NCBI GenBank assembly: GCA_038025085.1
Contig: CM076149.1
Location: 29,363,001-29,427,000, forward strand
Direction of reading: 5' to 3'
Length of the DNA: 64,000 nucleotides
From: Tetragonia tetragonoides
Lineage: Eukaryota; Streptophyta; Magnoliopsida; Caryophyllales; Aizoaceae
In this document: positions 1-12,299 of the stretch, one piece after another
Position numbering within the stretch: position 1 is the stretch's first letter
How the letters are laid out: the number at the start of each line of letters is the position of its first letter
The notes under the pieces: generated by a model
What the model saw: the letters and a program-made list of their open reading frames with translations, nothing else
What the model was told of the DNA's origin: nothing
Databases searched by the model: none
Program-made: the position numbers and the translations under genes

Positions 1-1400
1 GGATTGTTTAAACTGTAGTAGTCTGCTGCTCAACTCCCATGCTTTTATTTTTACACTCTCCTTTCAAAAGGTTGACAGTCTCATTGCTAGAGAAAGGATC
101 ACAACTCCTTCCAACCGTACATAATTCCTTATTAGTAATAAACCTGTGTTCTGGCTCTTTCATAAATGGCCTGGTGTTTTGTAGCTGTGGGATAGGGATA
201 ACATAGAGCTATGCATTTCTCTCTCTTGGTTATTCAATTACTAGATGCTTTGCAGATTATGGTCCAAGCTAAGTGAAATGAGTATATTTACGCTGATCAA
301 TACTCTGTTTTGAGATTCTTATATTAAGTTTTCACTAGATTTGGTCTGATAAGTTCAATATATCCCATGGACCAGATTGTACTAATTGATTTCTTGTGGA
401 TATTCAATGGATAAGTAATATCTTAACAATTGGCATGATACCTTACTTGATTTTGTTGAATGTAAGATGTAACTCCACGTATGCTTTCTTATTCATGAGG
501 TTGATCTTGGTATTCATTTGAGAAATAATGCTTTATGCAAAGCTTGTGTCTTGAGGGGTTATGAAATGTGTTGTAATCTATGAATCTATTTGTATTATAG
601 AGTGGCATCTCTTTTCTTGGCTCTTTACTGAAACTTCATAGTAATTAAAGGAAGGTTAAGGGAAAGGACCACAAGGCTAGAGGTAGATGTTGTCGTTTCT
701 TACTTCACTTTTTGATTAGTTACAAATCTAATCTATGGAGAAAATATCTTCGTCTTTCGAGACTCGAGGAGCAAATGTATTTTTTCTGGCCGTGTGAGGA
801 GTTGAAAAAATGTTGTGGTTTTTTAACCCAAATTTTGATTAGTTATAATGGTTAAAGGTCAAGTTGAAAAAATTAGTTCACTTTAGTTTAATTAAGTTCA
901 TTTTAAGTCAGTTTAAATCAGTTCAGTTCAGTTCAGTTCACTTATGTGATTTTCAGGTGAAAAGAATATAAAAAGTTAAGATCTTTTTGGTGGCTAAACG
1001 TTTGCTATGTGCCTGATTCTTACGCTTTGCAGGAGTCATTGCATCAGACACATATTTGTTGTAACGACAGGAAATCAAGTTTCAAGGGTGTAAATAGGAG
1101 TTAATATCGTGGCAAATTGTAATAGCTCACTTTGTACATGCCTTTGAGTAATGCATATCTTTGGCAAGTTGTTTGAAGTTTTGGCATTAAGATATATGGA
1201 GCAATATTTAGAGGTTTCGTCCATTTAGAATTTCACTAATTATCCAGTCAAAATTTCACCTTCTCGCTCATTTCCTAAATTAATTGTCATGATTTATATC
1301 TTTGTCTTATAAAATCGTCCTTCCTTTGAGTGATTGTCCTACAGTATATAATCGCAGTAATAAAAATACTTGGTGTAAAATATTCATCATTATTCAGTTC
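1..1400. other. Upstream non-coding stretch, no gene recognised
   Basis: AT-rich sequence with no long reading frame on either strand. Around 840-955 there is a run of short repeats of the GTTCA/AGTTCA type. Nothing here could be tied to a protein family. It could hold 3' untranslated or intron sequence of a gene to the left, plus the promoter side of the lipase gene, but that is inference. Confidence 0.4.
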
Positions 1401-1506
1401 TTTTTTATTACCAATGAGAAAAAATTCATAATTCTAACTATCATTTTTTATTCTATATTTCAATATTTATTTATTATTTTACTTATTAATTTTTTTTTAT
1501 AAAAAT

Positions 1507-1532
1507 CGTGCATCGCACGGGTGCCAAACTAG
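1507..1532 (+). mobile_element. Helitron 3' terminus (element body not delimited)
   Basis: A perfect short hairpin (CGTGCATCGCACG, 1507-1519) is followed 9 bases later by CTAG at 1529-1532 and then T. This is the usual 3' end of plant Helitrons (hairpin, short spacer, CTRR, insertion before T). The AT-rich sequence upstream (about 1200-1500) may be the body, but I could not place a convincing 5' TC end. It lies about 400 bases before the lipase start codon. Confidence 0.55.
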
Positions 1533-1938
1533 TTGATAATCAAATGACTTCCTCACACCACCCCAAATCAAAAAAGCCTGTAAGAAAGAAAAACCTTGAC
1601 TTGCCAACTGTGCCAAGTAATAATACTTGGAACACTAAGACAAGAACCTTCTCTTACTCAGTTCTCAGAACTTCTCACCCTTTTCTCCAGTTTCACGTTC
1701 CAGCCCAGCCGACCCTCTCTTTATCATATTCGATTATTCTCCCACCCAAATCAACCATTTCCCACATCCAAACCAACACCCACAGAAAAAAAAAAAACAA
1801 AAAAACACCCACATCAAATCACCCACCTGACCCATCTGACTTCCAGCAAGCTAGTACTTCAAACTCTGTTATTCCTTGCTCATATTTCACCATTGGCTTT
1901 CTGATCAAAATCATCCTGATTGCTGCCAATCGCAAGCA

Positions 1939-4900
1939 ATGTCATTTTGCTGCGGTGTGGAATGCGTGGTGTTCCTAACCTTCGGCCGGTGGGCATGGAA
2001 ACGGTGTACATACGTCGGTTCCGACGACACCGCGACATGGCCATCGGCGACACCAGAAGAATTCGACCCGATTCCGCGCGTGTGCCGCGTAATCCTCGCC
2101 GTATACGAACCCGACATCCGAAACCCACACTACACACCCTCAGGCGGGTACCGTTTAAACCCAGAAACCATAATCAAAAGAGTCACCTATGAACAAACTC
2201 AAGGCCACGCGCCACCTTACATAATTTATTTAGATCACCAAAACCAAGAAATCGTCTTAGCTATTCGTGGCTTGAACTTAGCTAAAGAGAGTGATTATAA
2301 ATTGCTTTTAGATAATAGACTTGGTCGTCAAATGTTTGATGGTGGGTATGTTCATCATGGGTTGTTGAAATCTGCTATTTGGTTGCTTAATCAAGAAAGT
2401 GAGACTTTGAAACAGTTGTGGGTTGAGAATGGGAAATGTTATAAGATGGTTTTTGCTGGACATTCTTTGGGTTCTGGTGTTGCTGCTTTGTTGACTGTGG
2501 TGGTTGTGAATCATCGAGATAAGCTTGGTGGGATTGATAGAAGTCTTGTTAGGTGTTATGCTGTGGCTCCTGCTAGATGTATGTCCTTGAATTTGGCTGT
2601 TAAGTATGCTGATGTTATTCATTCTGTTATACTTCAGGTGAGTTAGATGATGGGTATTTTTTTAAAGCTTGATTTTGGTTTGTTTTGTGTGATTTTTGGG
2701 ATTGAGATAATTTCAGCTTGATTGACTTTATTTTAGCTTAACTTTTGTGTGATTTGTATCAATGTTGGGGTTTGAAGTTTGGGTTTGACTTATTTTGAGT
2801 AGCTGATTTGGGTTTGATTGACTTTATTTAACTTAATTTGAGTATATTTTGTCTGATTTTAGGGGTTTGGAGTTTGGGTTTGACTGATTTTTGAGAGATA
2901 ATGTGAGCTTGATTGTGTTTTGTTTAAGCTTAAAATTTTGTATGTTTTATCTGTTTTTTAGGGTTTGGAGTTTGGATTTGACTGATAATGGTTTGATTAA
3001 CTATCTTTTGTGTTGGAAAAGTGGTTTGTGGGATTTGGGTTTCAATTTGTTTGATTTGAATGGGGAGATTCAGGATTGAATGCTGGGATTTGACTTGCTT
3101 GGCTTGGCTGATTAGGTGTAGTGTTTTTAACATGGATTTGGCTGGATTGTTGAACTTGCCAATTTGCTCAGATATGTTGCTTGCTTTGGCTGCAATTATC
3201 TGACATGGGTACATGCTCAAGTGCCGAACTTGTCCATTTCCCAAGTATTTGCCTGATTATGGCCAAAAATAGAACTGCATGGTGTATTTGTATCCATGTA
3301 TGAGTGTGAAGTTTAAAGACACCATGTCGTGAAGTAAAATGGAGGGTCCATGTTAACTTAAGTCTAGTAGCTTATTAAGCATAGTCGCATAGAAGTGATT
3401 GAAACATCATTGTGTTGACTCCAACTAGCGATTGCTGAAATTCAGGCAGGGCATTCCCTTGATGGCTGGTTGTCCAATTAGAAAGAATAAAAGAAGGTAG
3501 CACCCAAGAAATATTCATTTTAGGTTTCCTTGCTACCAGGCTACCAGTTGATTTGCTCAGCAGGTGGTTTTCAGTTAGAGCTGAAATTGTTTATCATTTG
3601 TTGATAGGAACTTATATTGGTGAGATATAGTATGGAAGCCTGATGGTTAATGATTGTCAAACTAATTCATTGGGTTGGACTTGGAGAGAAGTGGTGTTGG
3701 GCGGGGGGGGGGGGGAGATGAAATTATTGCTGGCTTGGGAGTTTGGTCAGCTTGGTGAGCTAGCACACCTGTTTTTCTTTTGTTACTTGAGGCCTGGGCA
3801 CTGAAGCCTGTTTGTCTTACTGATGTTCTAAGCCTCACCTTAGCTTGAAAATTGAATTGCTTGACCTTAGCTTGAAACTTTTACTCAGGTACGAATGTTG
3901 AAAATTGAATTGCTATCAACACTTTACATCTGAGAAAAAACTTACTCACTTTAGACGCTATTGCTTGTATTCACTTTTGTGCTTATTTGGCTGGACAACT
4001 TTGCTTGGTGTAATGCCTAAAAGCTATAATCGGAGTTGTGAAATTCAATTGATGTCATATGGAGACGTGACAATATTACCTTGTCGTCTTTCGTACAGGA
4101 TGACTTTTTACCCAGAACAGCCACGCCATTGGAGGATATTTTCAAATCAATCTTCTGGTTAGTCACTAAATCTTTTGTGTTTCTTTTTATACTTCTTAGA
4201 GAAAAATGTTTTTCATTTGATTGGTTTCATTGAAATTCACTTCTTAAAATAGTTAAGTTGTCATTCATATCTCTGAACCCAGGCCTTGAATGCTTTGGAC
4301 AGCTTGCCTTGTTTGATGTTTCTGGTTTGCTTGAGGGACACCTTCATCCCTGAGGATAGGAAGCTTAGAGATCCAAGACGACTATATGCTCCTGGACGAA
4401 TGTACCATATTGTAGAAAGAAAATTTTGCAGGTATTAATCACAATTATAGTGTATATGTTCATTACAGCAAAGATAATTACTACACAATGAATGCGGATG
4501 TCTCCACATAGGTTTGTGAATATGAGGAAGCTTTTACACTTTCATGACCTCAATATCTTTACCGAATCCTTACATGAATTCCTTGTTAACGTTCTCTTAT
4601 TTTGTTATTTCAAGAACTCAAACTCCAGCAATTTTAAGATGGATGTTTTTTGGGATGCTTTGTCATATCTGTAATGGTTCTGAGTTCTGACTTGTGAGTT
4701 TACATATTTGACCACTTCAGAGACAAAGTACATACGAGTTAAAATGCTGCACAATAGGTTTAACAGCTTTATGGATTAAATGTAAAAAAAGGCATTCCTA
4801 AGGAAGGTTCTATGCTCTAATCAATCAAAAGACCTCTGCTGCATTATTTCTACAAGGTCACCCCTTCTCTACTTGTGTTTCCATCAACACAAGAACACCA

Positions 4901-7900
4901 GTGACTATATTTTCCGACACTGTTAGTTTGATGAATTTTACTATTTTACCCCTATATTACCAATTTAACTTCAATAAGAAATTTCCAAATAATTATATGC
5001 ATATAAATTACCTTATTTATTACTCCCTCTCTCCATTTAGTTTGCTTGATTTGACAATTTGGGGTCTTCTAGGTCGAATTTTGAGTGCACTATTCTATTG
5101 TTATATATTACACATTATTATTACTTCTTCTGTCCGACTGTCCCACAAGGATGGTAAAGGTTAATTTGATGGTACCTCTGGACTTACGTTCCGCTTATTT
5201 TTCATGGGATTCCTTGCACTTTCTCGTAATTTTTTTTTTTTTTTTGATAAAGTAAGATTTAAAAATAGACGTAAATGTTTGTTACAAGTCTAGAAAAAGG
5301 TAATTCCCTACAGTCATTGACGAAAGCCAAAATACAAAAGGGCTTAATATGCTCATCAATTACAAGACTCTGATAGATGTCCCCTTGAGCTGCGGCTTCT
5401 TTCTAAAATATCCGCAAGCTGGTTACTCTCACGGTATTGATGAACTAGCTTGACCTCCACAATTTGTTCCATGAGGGCCCTGCATTGTTGCACAAAATTA
5501 GCGAGGTGATTTCTTTTATCAGACTTTCCATTTATGAGAGTTACTGTAGTCTGAGAGTCTGAGTAGATCAACAGTTTGTTGCAATTTTTGTCGAATGCAA
5601 TCTGGAGAACCTGCTTGATGGCCCAGATTTCAGTTAAAGAGGATCTCCAAACTTCCTGTATGCTTTGGTAACATTGAATCCACTGACCATTACAATGTCT
5701 GAAGATATCTCCAAAGCCAGCAAGATGATTATCCCCAAGTCGAACCATCAGTGTCCAGTCTCATCCAAAGAGAGGCCAAGTAAACTACCCGATCCCATAC
5801 ATATAAAGTAGGCTTGCCAGGTAGTTCTTCTCTTACCATAGGCACCAAAAAATAGCCATACAAAAGCACCGCCAAAGAAACTTACTCAGTTTCTCTGCTT
5901 CCTCATATATACAAACGGCATCTGCAGATATTGTCCACCCGTAGCAAGACAAGCAAAATACTCCCAATGAAGCAACCCATCCCACAGTAACATGGAAAAA
6001 TCACACTGCACAAACAAACATCTATTTTCTTTTATAAATTTGGTAACTTAACAAAACTTTAGTTTAAAATGCGGCGATATGATAAAATCACAGAAAATTA
6101 ACGGAGTGTCCAAGTTCAAGTACCTATGAGTTAGGAGGCAAAATGCAGCACATTAGCTTTAAGGATTATATGTAAAAAGCATCCTAATTCCTAAGTAAGG
6201 ACCTATTCAGAATTACCCAAAAAAAAAAAAAAAAGGTAAGGGCCCTATTCAATCAAAAGACCATCTGTAACTGCATTATTTTGTACAAGGCCATCCCTAA
6301 CTGTAGTTCCATCAGACGAGACCACCATTGAGAATTTTTGTCAACCCTGTTAGTTTTATGTAATTTTACCATATTGCCCCTATATTCCCAGTGGAATGTT
6401 TATGAATAATATAGAATAAAAGAGAAATTTTTCATAATGTGTGGTTCTGTAAAGACGAGGATGAATTAGGGCTGATATTGTAGTTCGGGATGCTGATAGG
6501 AAGAGCTCTCTTGTGTGTGTCTTTGTGCAGAGGATTCTAACTTTTAATGTGAGTGGAAGTCACTTATCAAGGATGGGAAAACAATAGAAATTAATGATAG
6601 GGGGAGGGAAAGAAAAGAGAAGCAAAGAGGGCCTAGAAGTACGATAGGCATGCTAAACAAAATGTTGCTCTACTTTCATTATTGGAGCAATTGCTTTTAT
6701 TGATTTTGTGGTGAAGATCATTTATGTTCATGCACGATTGAATAATAAAAGGGCTTGATTTTTGTTCCTACACCTTTTAGGACGTGATGGTTATTTGTTC
6801 TTAGACCTTCTTTTAACAATGAGGGAATACCTGGATACCCCTTCGTGTTTTCTCAATGGTGTTTAGGGTAGGAGAAGGATTATGTGATATATACGGTGAT
6901 GGGTGAACCTGTTAGTACTTTTTCAGTGATAACCCAATCCTCCACCTAGAAAGGCCCAAAGTATTATGGATGGTGAGTGAGAAATATGATCTTCATTAGT
7001 GCAATATATCAAGGAGTCCATTCAGTATTCATGTTTGGAATGGAATCGATAGGGAAAGGGGGTCGAGGCGCCAATATGTTCTTTTCCACTTACCCATTTT
7101 TATTTTATAGGAAGAGGATCAACTTTATCATTTGGCTAGTTCCCCACCCACCCCTTCTGATTCAGATTTGGTATTGGGTAGTCAGTACTCAGTAAGCAAA
7201 AACTCAGAAAATGCAAGAATTTGACTACTCACCAGAGCACCACCAGGTCCCCTGTGGCACCATCCTTGAACCCCGAATCTGAAACCACCACCCCTTGGTT
7301 GCACTGCCTATCCTGCCCCTCTTCATGCATGACACAGGCCACTTCCCTCCCCCTTCTCTGTCCGCTTCATCTTCCCTTTAAACGGGCCATATTAGGCCTT
7401 GCCACCTATGTCGGTTCTGTCTCCAACAGCTGCAGTTTGCTGGAGATGTAGTGTTGCTGGAATTCCCTTGACATAAGATCTTCCAATCATGATGCTTGTG
7501 GTGGGGAAGGGAAGCTAAAACAAAAAAGAGTAGCTCTATGACCCTTTGATTTGATGTTGGAACTACGGTGGTCATATTTGACCACAAATGTGTAAATCAG
7601 CCTGTGGAGAGAAATGGAGAGAGATGCAAAGAAGGAAATTGAGTGATGGTGTAGGGGCACAATGGAGTTGATTTTCTATTTCCTATTGTAGAATATGAAT
7701 GTGTATGATGGATAGTTGAAAAGAAATTTTGGCCAACTACTTGCAAAAGTCTGCTGCCAAGTAATGGCATTTTTGGATTAGCAAAAAAAAAAGTAATACT
7801 CCGCATGTTTGAATAACAAGCTCTTATTCTGTTGTCAATATACGAGGACTGTGCCAATCAATGGAACATATTTTTCTTGAAAAATAAGATTGCAGGAGAA

Positions 7901-9735
7901 TGGAGATTATCTTTTCTGTTGACATGTAGTGTCTTAATTATAGATTCTCGGAAACATGCTTGCTAGATATTGTATATATCGTTTATAAAGCTTTGGTTTA
8001 TGTTGTCAATTTTCAGATGTGGAAGGTTTCCTCCCGAAGTCAGAACCGCTATTCCAGTTGAGGGGCGATTTGAGCATATTGTTCTATCCTGTAATGCTAC
8101 ATCTGATCACGCCATCATCTGGATTGAAAGAGAAGCAGAGATTGCTTTACATGTAAGCTAATGAACCCAGTCTTTAACATCTCATCTGCTCCTCCTCCCC
8201 CCCCCCCCCCCCCCCCCAATGTAGTACAGTCACCTACATGGATACGGGCACAAACACAACACTACATAGGAAAGCACCATCTTCCAAAATTATAGGACAT
8301 GTACACGGAAGGCAAACAATGTTTAAAAATTGTTTAAAGATACGTTCTGAGAAGTATTTTAAAAAATAATGCGTTTTGATTATTCTAAAATCAAATAATA
8401 TCATAATTAATCATTTTCAGTCACTTGACCAGACCCACATCTAAAATGCAATTCCAGCAGGCACTGCAGTAAAATAATCACAAATTGACATCACCAAGAG
8501 AATTAGGAAAATCAAGGGACCTAATATGAATAAACATAAACCCCTGAACAGTGCCTTCAGCTGTGTCCAAAGACGTTTCCACCACTCTAAAACAGTTTGT
8601 TGTCCAATAAACATATCGGAGACGTGTCCTAGATACTCCTGGAGTGTCGTGTCCTTTTGGGTGTCGGTCATGCGACATAGCACTTGACCGGGTGTCTGTG
8701 CCTCAGAGCCCCCCCCCCCCTCCTTACTCCCACCCCGACAAAGAAGTTTGAAGAATGAAAGTGTTAACTTGTTCGAATATCTGTATCTGGAGCTTTAACA
8801 AAGGCAGGTAACTTGTCTGAACTCTGAACAACATCGGCTCGTTTTCTTCTTCTTCCACAAAGAAAGTAAATGTGAACTGCTATGTTGTAGGAGTTCAGAT
8901 ATCTTGTTGAATATCTGGTTTTGTTTTTTCTTGAATTTCCAACCAGAAAGCTAAATTGCACAACTGTAGGCTTCCTCAACCATGATTTTCTGAAATGGGA
9001 ACTACTATTGTATTTGAACTGTAGTGTGATGTGATGAATCCGATTTCTGTGATATTGAACATATGGCAATGATTGAAGAGTTTCACCGCAATGTATCAGT
9101 ATTAATATTATCATCATCCCATTACACCTGCCATGAGGCTCCAACCTAGGGCTGGTATGGGACATCAAACGTCCACAGCCTACCCTTGCAGGGCTGATTC
9201 CATGAAACTGTTGGTTGAAATTTGAAAAGGCACACAATGTTTGCCACCGCATAAGAAATATTCATGATTTACCTGTGAACTCCCTCTTTCTTAACATGGT
9301 CCTGATTCTTGGACCTGCTAATGTTGAAATTGATAAAATTTATGTGCTTACACTTGAAAAACTTGCTGTCCCCAGAGAATGAAGGAGGCCAGCCACGAAA
9401 CTGTAACCAGTCCTCCAAGAGTACAGAGATTTGAAAGGTTGCAGACTATTGAAAAAGAACACAAGGATGCACTGGAAAGAGCTGTAAGTCTCAATGTACC
9501 GCATGCCGTGTCTTTTGGGGAGGAACCATCAGATTATTTAGAAACTGCGTCATCTGCACCGGTATCTCCAGGGGAATACGTTGAATCCTCGGACCACAAT
9601 TCACCCGAGGAATCCTCAAAAACTGAAGCAAAATCTGGTGGTGGGAGAATTAACTGGAATGAATTGGCTGAGAAGCTCCTGAAAAAGAATGAACATGGGC
9701 AATTGCTTCTAAATACAGAAGTATCACCAAGATGA
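1939..9735 (+). CDS. Class 3 lipase, calmodulin-binding heat-shock-protein type
   Basis: Five exons: 1939-2637, 4099-4157, 4303-4431, 8017-8152 and 9376-9735. All junctions are GT-AG and in phase, giving 460 aa. The N-terminus (MSFCCGVECV) and the domain order (Lipase3_N, then class 3 lipase) match the plant group annotated as calmodulin-binding heat-shock protein/alpha-beta hydrolase. The nucleophile elbow GHSLG is at residues 174-178 (Ser176). An Asp-rich turn (DDFLPR, from 234) and SDHAI with His327 supply likely Asp and His of the triad. Exon 3 has a hydrophobic stretch near 254-263. The acidic, Ser-rich C-terminus (about 342-460) is less conserved and is where I would look for regulation. 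The family predicts mono-/diacylglycerol ester hydrolysis; calmodulin binding is known only for relatives. The upstream in-frame ATG at 1876 is rejected because the added residues do not fit the family. Intron 3 (3.6 kb) carries repeats and a LINE fragment. Confidence 0.88.
4715..4970 (+). repeat. Intronic repeat, copy 1 of a diverged direct pair
   Basis: Lies in lipase intron 3. Shares ordered blocks with 6105-6395: an AAAATGC(T/A)GCACA block, a GGATTA-ATGTAAAAA block, AATCAATCAAAAGACC-type text, CTGCATTATTT, ACAAGG, TTCCATCA, a GTTAGTTT block and CCCCTATATT. The copies are in the same orientation, so this is a duplication or two insertions of one unknown non-coding element. Confidence 0.6.
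5229..5990 (-). pseudogene. Truncated LINE: RNase H domain and poly(A) tail
   Basis: On the minus strand a decayed frame (about 5760-5356) reads like the RNase H-like domain of plant LINEs. Visible are TDGS near the start (in a shifted frame), EIWAIKQVLQIAFD, LLIYSDSQTTVTLI with the catalytic-type YSDS, and a late ESNQLADIL. The poly(T) at 5229-5246 on the plus strand is its poly(A) tail. It is 5'-truncated and frameshifted, sits antisense in lipase intron 3, and is not a host gene. Confidence 0.75.
6105..6395 (+). repeat. Intronic repeat, copy 2 of a diverged direct pair
   Basis: Partner of 4715-4970 in the same intron, longer because of an A-run at 6220-6234 and small insertions. The two copies flank the antisense LINE fragment. 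Confidence 0.6.
8197..8217 (+). repeat. Poly(C) tract in lipase intron 4
   Basis: A 21-base C run. Similar homopolymers occur at 3703-3715 (G, intron 1) and 8709-8720 (C, intron 4). Such runs are prone to assembly and sequencing length errors. Confidence 0.9.
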
Positions 9736-10140
9736 CCAGTCCAAAATTTTTGTGCATTTGCATTACCCATTGTGTATGAGTTTGTAAATTATTTCGTGTA
9801 ATTACATAGCCCCCGATTGTTGTATTGCTAAGTGTAAGACAAAGTACAGACTACAGAGAAAATACGTAAGGATCCTAGTCATTGTTTGTCAATATTCCAA
9901 AAGATTGGTTCATCTCCTCTTTTTGTGTATTTGAGCAATGTGGAATTGTGGTTGATGCCTGAGTTATTGGCTTTAAACGGTGTTTGTTTTGATTCTTTCC
10001 TATTCCCTGTCTGGCTCTTTGCCTCTTTCGTCTCGTATTATTGACATTTATAATTTTCTTACACAAGCTTCACTCAGAGTCCAAAATAACAAATAGCCAA
10101 GGTTGAGTTTATATTTATGTTTAGCATAAATTCAATTCTT

Positions 10141-10288
10141 ATTGCCTATATTTCGAGTCCACCTATCAAGATGGACCTCAACCGGTCTCTCCTCTTGTTT
10201 CTCTTTCTCCCTCCTTTCCCCTCTCTCCTACATTTATGCATTGGGTTCACCTAGCTAGGTGGACGTGGACCCAAGAATCTAGGCAATC
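10141..10288. mobile_element. Foldback MITE in intergenic region
   Basis: Arms begin ATTGCCTATATTTCGAGTCC on the left. The right end, read on the other strand, begins ATTGCCTAGATTCTTGGGTC. The interior is C/T-rich. Superfamily and target duplication were not resolved. The rest of 9736-10495 holds the lipase 3' untranslated region and AT-rich sequence without genes. Confidence 0.55.
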
Positions 10289-10495
10289 TTTTGTGCATAA
10301 ATTGAATAACCATATATGTAAATGATCAAGACCCGATTAGAAACGAGTTGAAAAATCTAACTAAACATCTTAATTTTCCAATTTTAATTACACACACAAT
10401 AAAAAAAACAATAATAAAATGAGTGAAAAGTCCAATTGACATTCACTTGTGTATCAAAGGAAGGTAAAGTTCCACATACTCGCAAGTATGTTAAG

Positions 10496-10981
10496 TGTCA
10501 CGGTACGCATTTTCAACTCACGGGATGTGTGAAGCGCTCTTGTCTTCTAGTGGCTAGAGTACCAGTCGTACACAAGAAACGACTTGACATGCCCGTAGAC
10601 ACGAGAGAAAGATGAAGGGACGAGTCCCTGGAGGGACGGAGTTTCGAGTGGGGAGGGACGAGTGTTGTCGACCAACACGGGCAATCAAATAAATGACAAC
10701 AATTTAAATTGATAGCACATACATAGGATATGGAGGTAATCTAGATATCATGCATGTTCCTCCATAAAGAGGCTTATAAGGTTTAATACAATTGACAAGA
10801 GTAGACGTCAAGTATGCACAACTCGCATACTCAACGTTCACCTCCACAAGTTAAACATTACAAGAGCTTAAATACTATGTCCATGGGTCAACACGCAGGA
10901 AGCGCCCTCAGGACATGTTACAAGTGCGAGTAAAGTAAAGAAAAGCGAGTAAATATAGGACAAGAAGGGCGGAACCTAGCC
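10496..10981 (-). repeat. 3' LTR of the gypsy element
   Basis: Starts TGTCACGG on the plus strand and aligns along its length with 15287-15786. Shared blocks include GTACACAAGAAACG, ATACAATT and CGCATACTCAACGTTCACCT. The last base of the terminal CA appears mutated. Confidence 0.88.
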
Positions 10982-11224
10982 TTCTCTCCCATTAAGTTGT
11001 CAACGTCCTAGGCGACTTGACTCAGTCTTCAAGTGTTTGAGATGATTTTGTGCGTATATGACGCGGTTGGACTCGTTGCATGTGGAGTCTTCCGGATTGG
11101 GATGGTACGGCTTAAGGCAACTTACATGAAAGACATGGTGTACTTTCATCCAAACTTATAAGCAGTTTTGCCCAACCTTTTTGTGATAAGGATGAGACCT
11201 TAATACTTGCGTACTAGCCGCTTG

Positions 11225-11764
11225 TTATTCCTCGAAGGAACCACATTTGTTCTCTGAGTATTTCACAATCACTAGGTCTCCCATTTCGATCTCAAGTGAC
11301 CCCTCTTCTGAAGGGCCCACTTCTTCATGTGTTTGGAAGCTTCTCCAAGTATACTCGAGTAATGTTGGTATTTTGCTTCCATTCTCTTGAAACGCATAAG
11401 CCTTTTTTGCTTCAACTCCCGTAATAATCAACCATAGTGTGTGGTAAGAGAGGTTGTTGCCCCGTGACAAGCTCAAAGACCGGGGTTTTTGTTCGAGGAA
11501 TAGCTCTTCTGTGAGTTCAAGCACGATTCGGTTACATCTAGTAGCCTAACACACTCTCTCTGGTTAGGGCTCACAAAGCGTGAAGGTATTTTTTGAGTAA
11601 CCCATATTGAATCTTTCTATCTGCCCGTTTGTTTGGGGGTGGTATCGCGAAGAGAATTTCAAGTCCAAGCTGGAGAGCTTGAAGAATTCACCCCAAAAGA
11701 TGCCGACGAAGTGGAAGGTTTTGGTCACACATGATGCTTCTTGGTAGATTCCAATACCCGACAA
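11225..11764 (-). pseudogene. Integrase C-terminal remnant
   Basis: Minus-strand frame fragments. One contains SSRYHPQTNGQIERFN, the signature at the end of the gypsy integrase catalytic core. The next frame resembles the C-terminal region that follows it. Broken by stops. Confidence 0.82.
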
Positions 11765-12299
11765 TATATTTGAAGAAGAGAATTGTTGTATATTCCGCTC
11801 CGCTAGCCTTCAGCATTGGGATGAAAGTAGACTACTTCGAGGGTCGATCCACTCTCACCATAATTGTCGGCAGTGCTCCCATTTTCAATAACTCATTGAT
11901 GAAATTCATGAAAACTCTCTCATGGTCTTGTCAGAATCGAGAGTGGGACTAACAAACCACCCGACCTTGTCGATCCACCTTTTCTTGTTGACAAACGAGA
12001 CATATCCAGATAGAGCTCATCACATCGTCCTTCATCTGTTGTCAGAAATAACCTTGCTTCAACAAGCTCAAGGTCCGCTGCCAACCGGGTGTCCTCCATA
12101 GAGGGTATCATGACACCCAGTAACTTATGTCGCTTTGTGAAGATGAAGCCCTTCTCTATCCATAATTGTCTGGTCTTTCATTCTTCAATGAGTTGCTTGA
12201 TGGTCTTTGCTTTGGATCTTGGTCCAGATGCTGCTTGATCTAGTCGCGGATCGTAGTGGCCACATGGCTTGCCGATAAGTGAGTCATTTGCCTAAGAAC

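Noticed and set aside
1876..1938. Earlier in-frame start for the lipase
   Set aside because: The 21 extra residues are unlike the family, whose start resembles MSFCCGVECV; the leader is also CT/A-rich as in a 5' untranslated region.
2308..2622. 104-codon minus-strand frame opposite lipase exon 1
   Set aside because: Low-complexity Ser/Asn/Thr-rich shadow of the GHSLG-containing exon.
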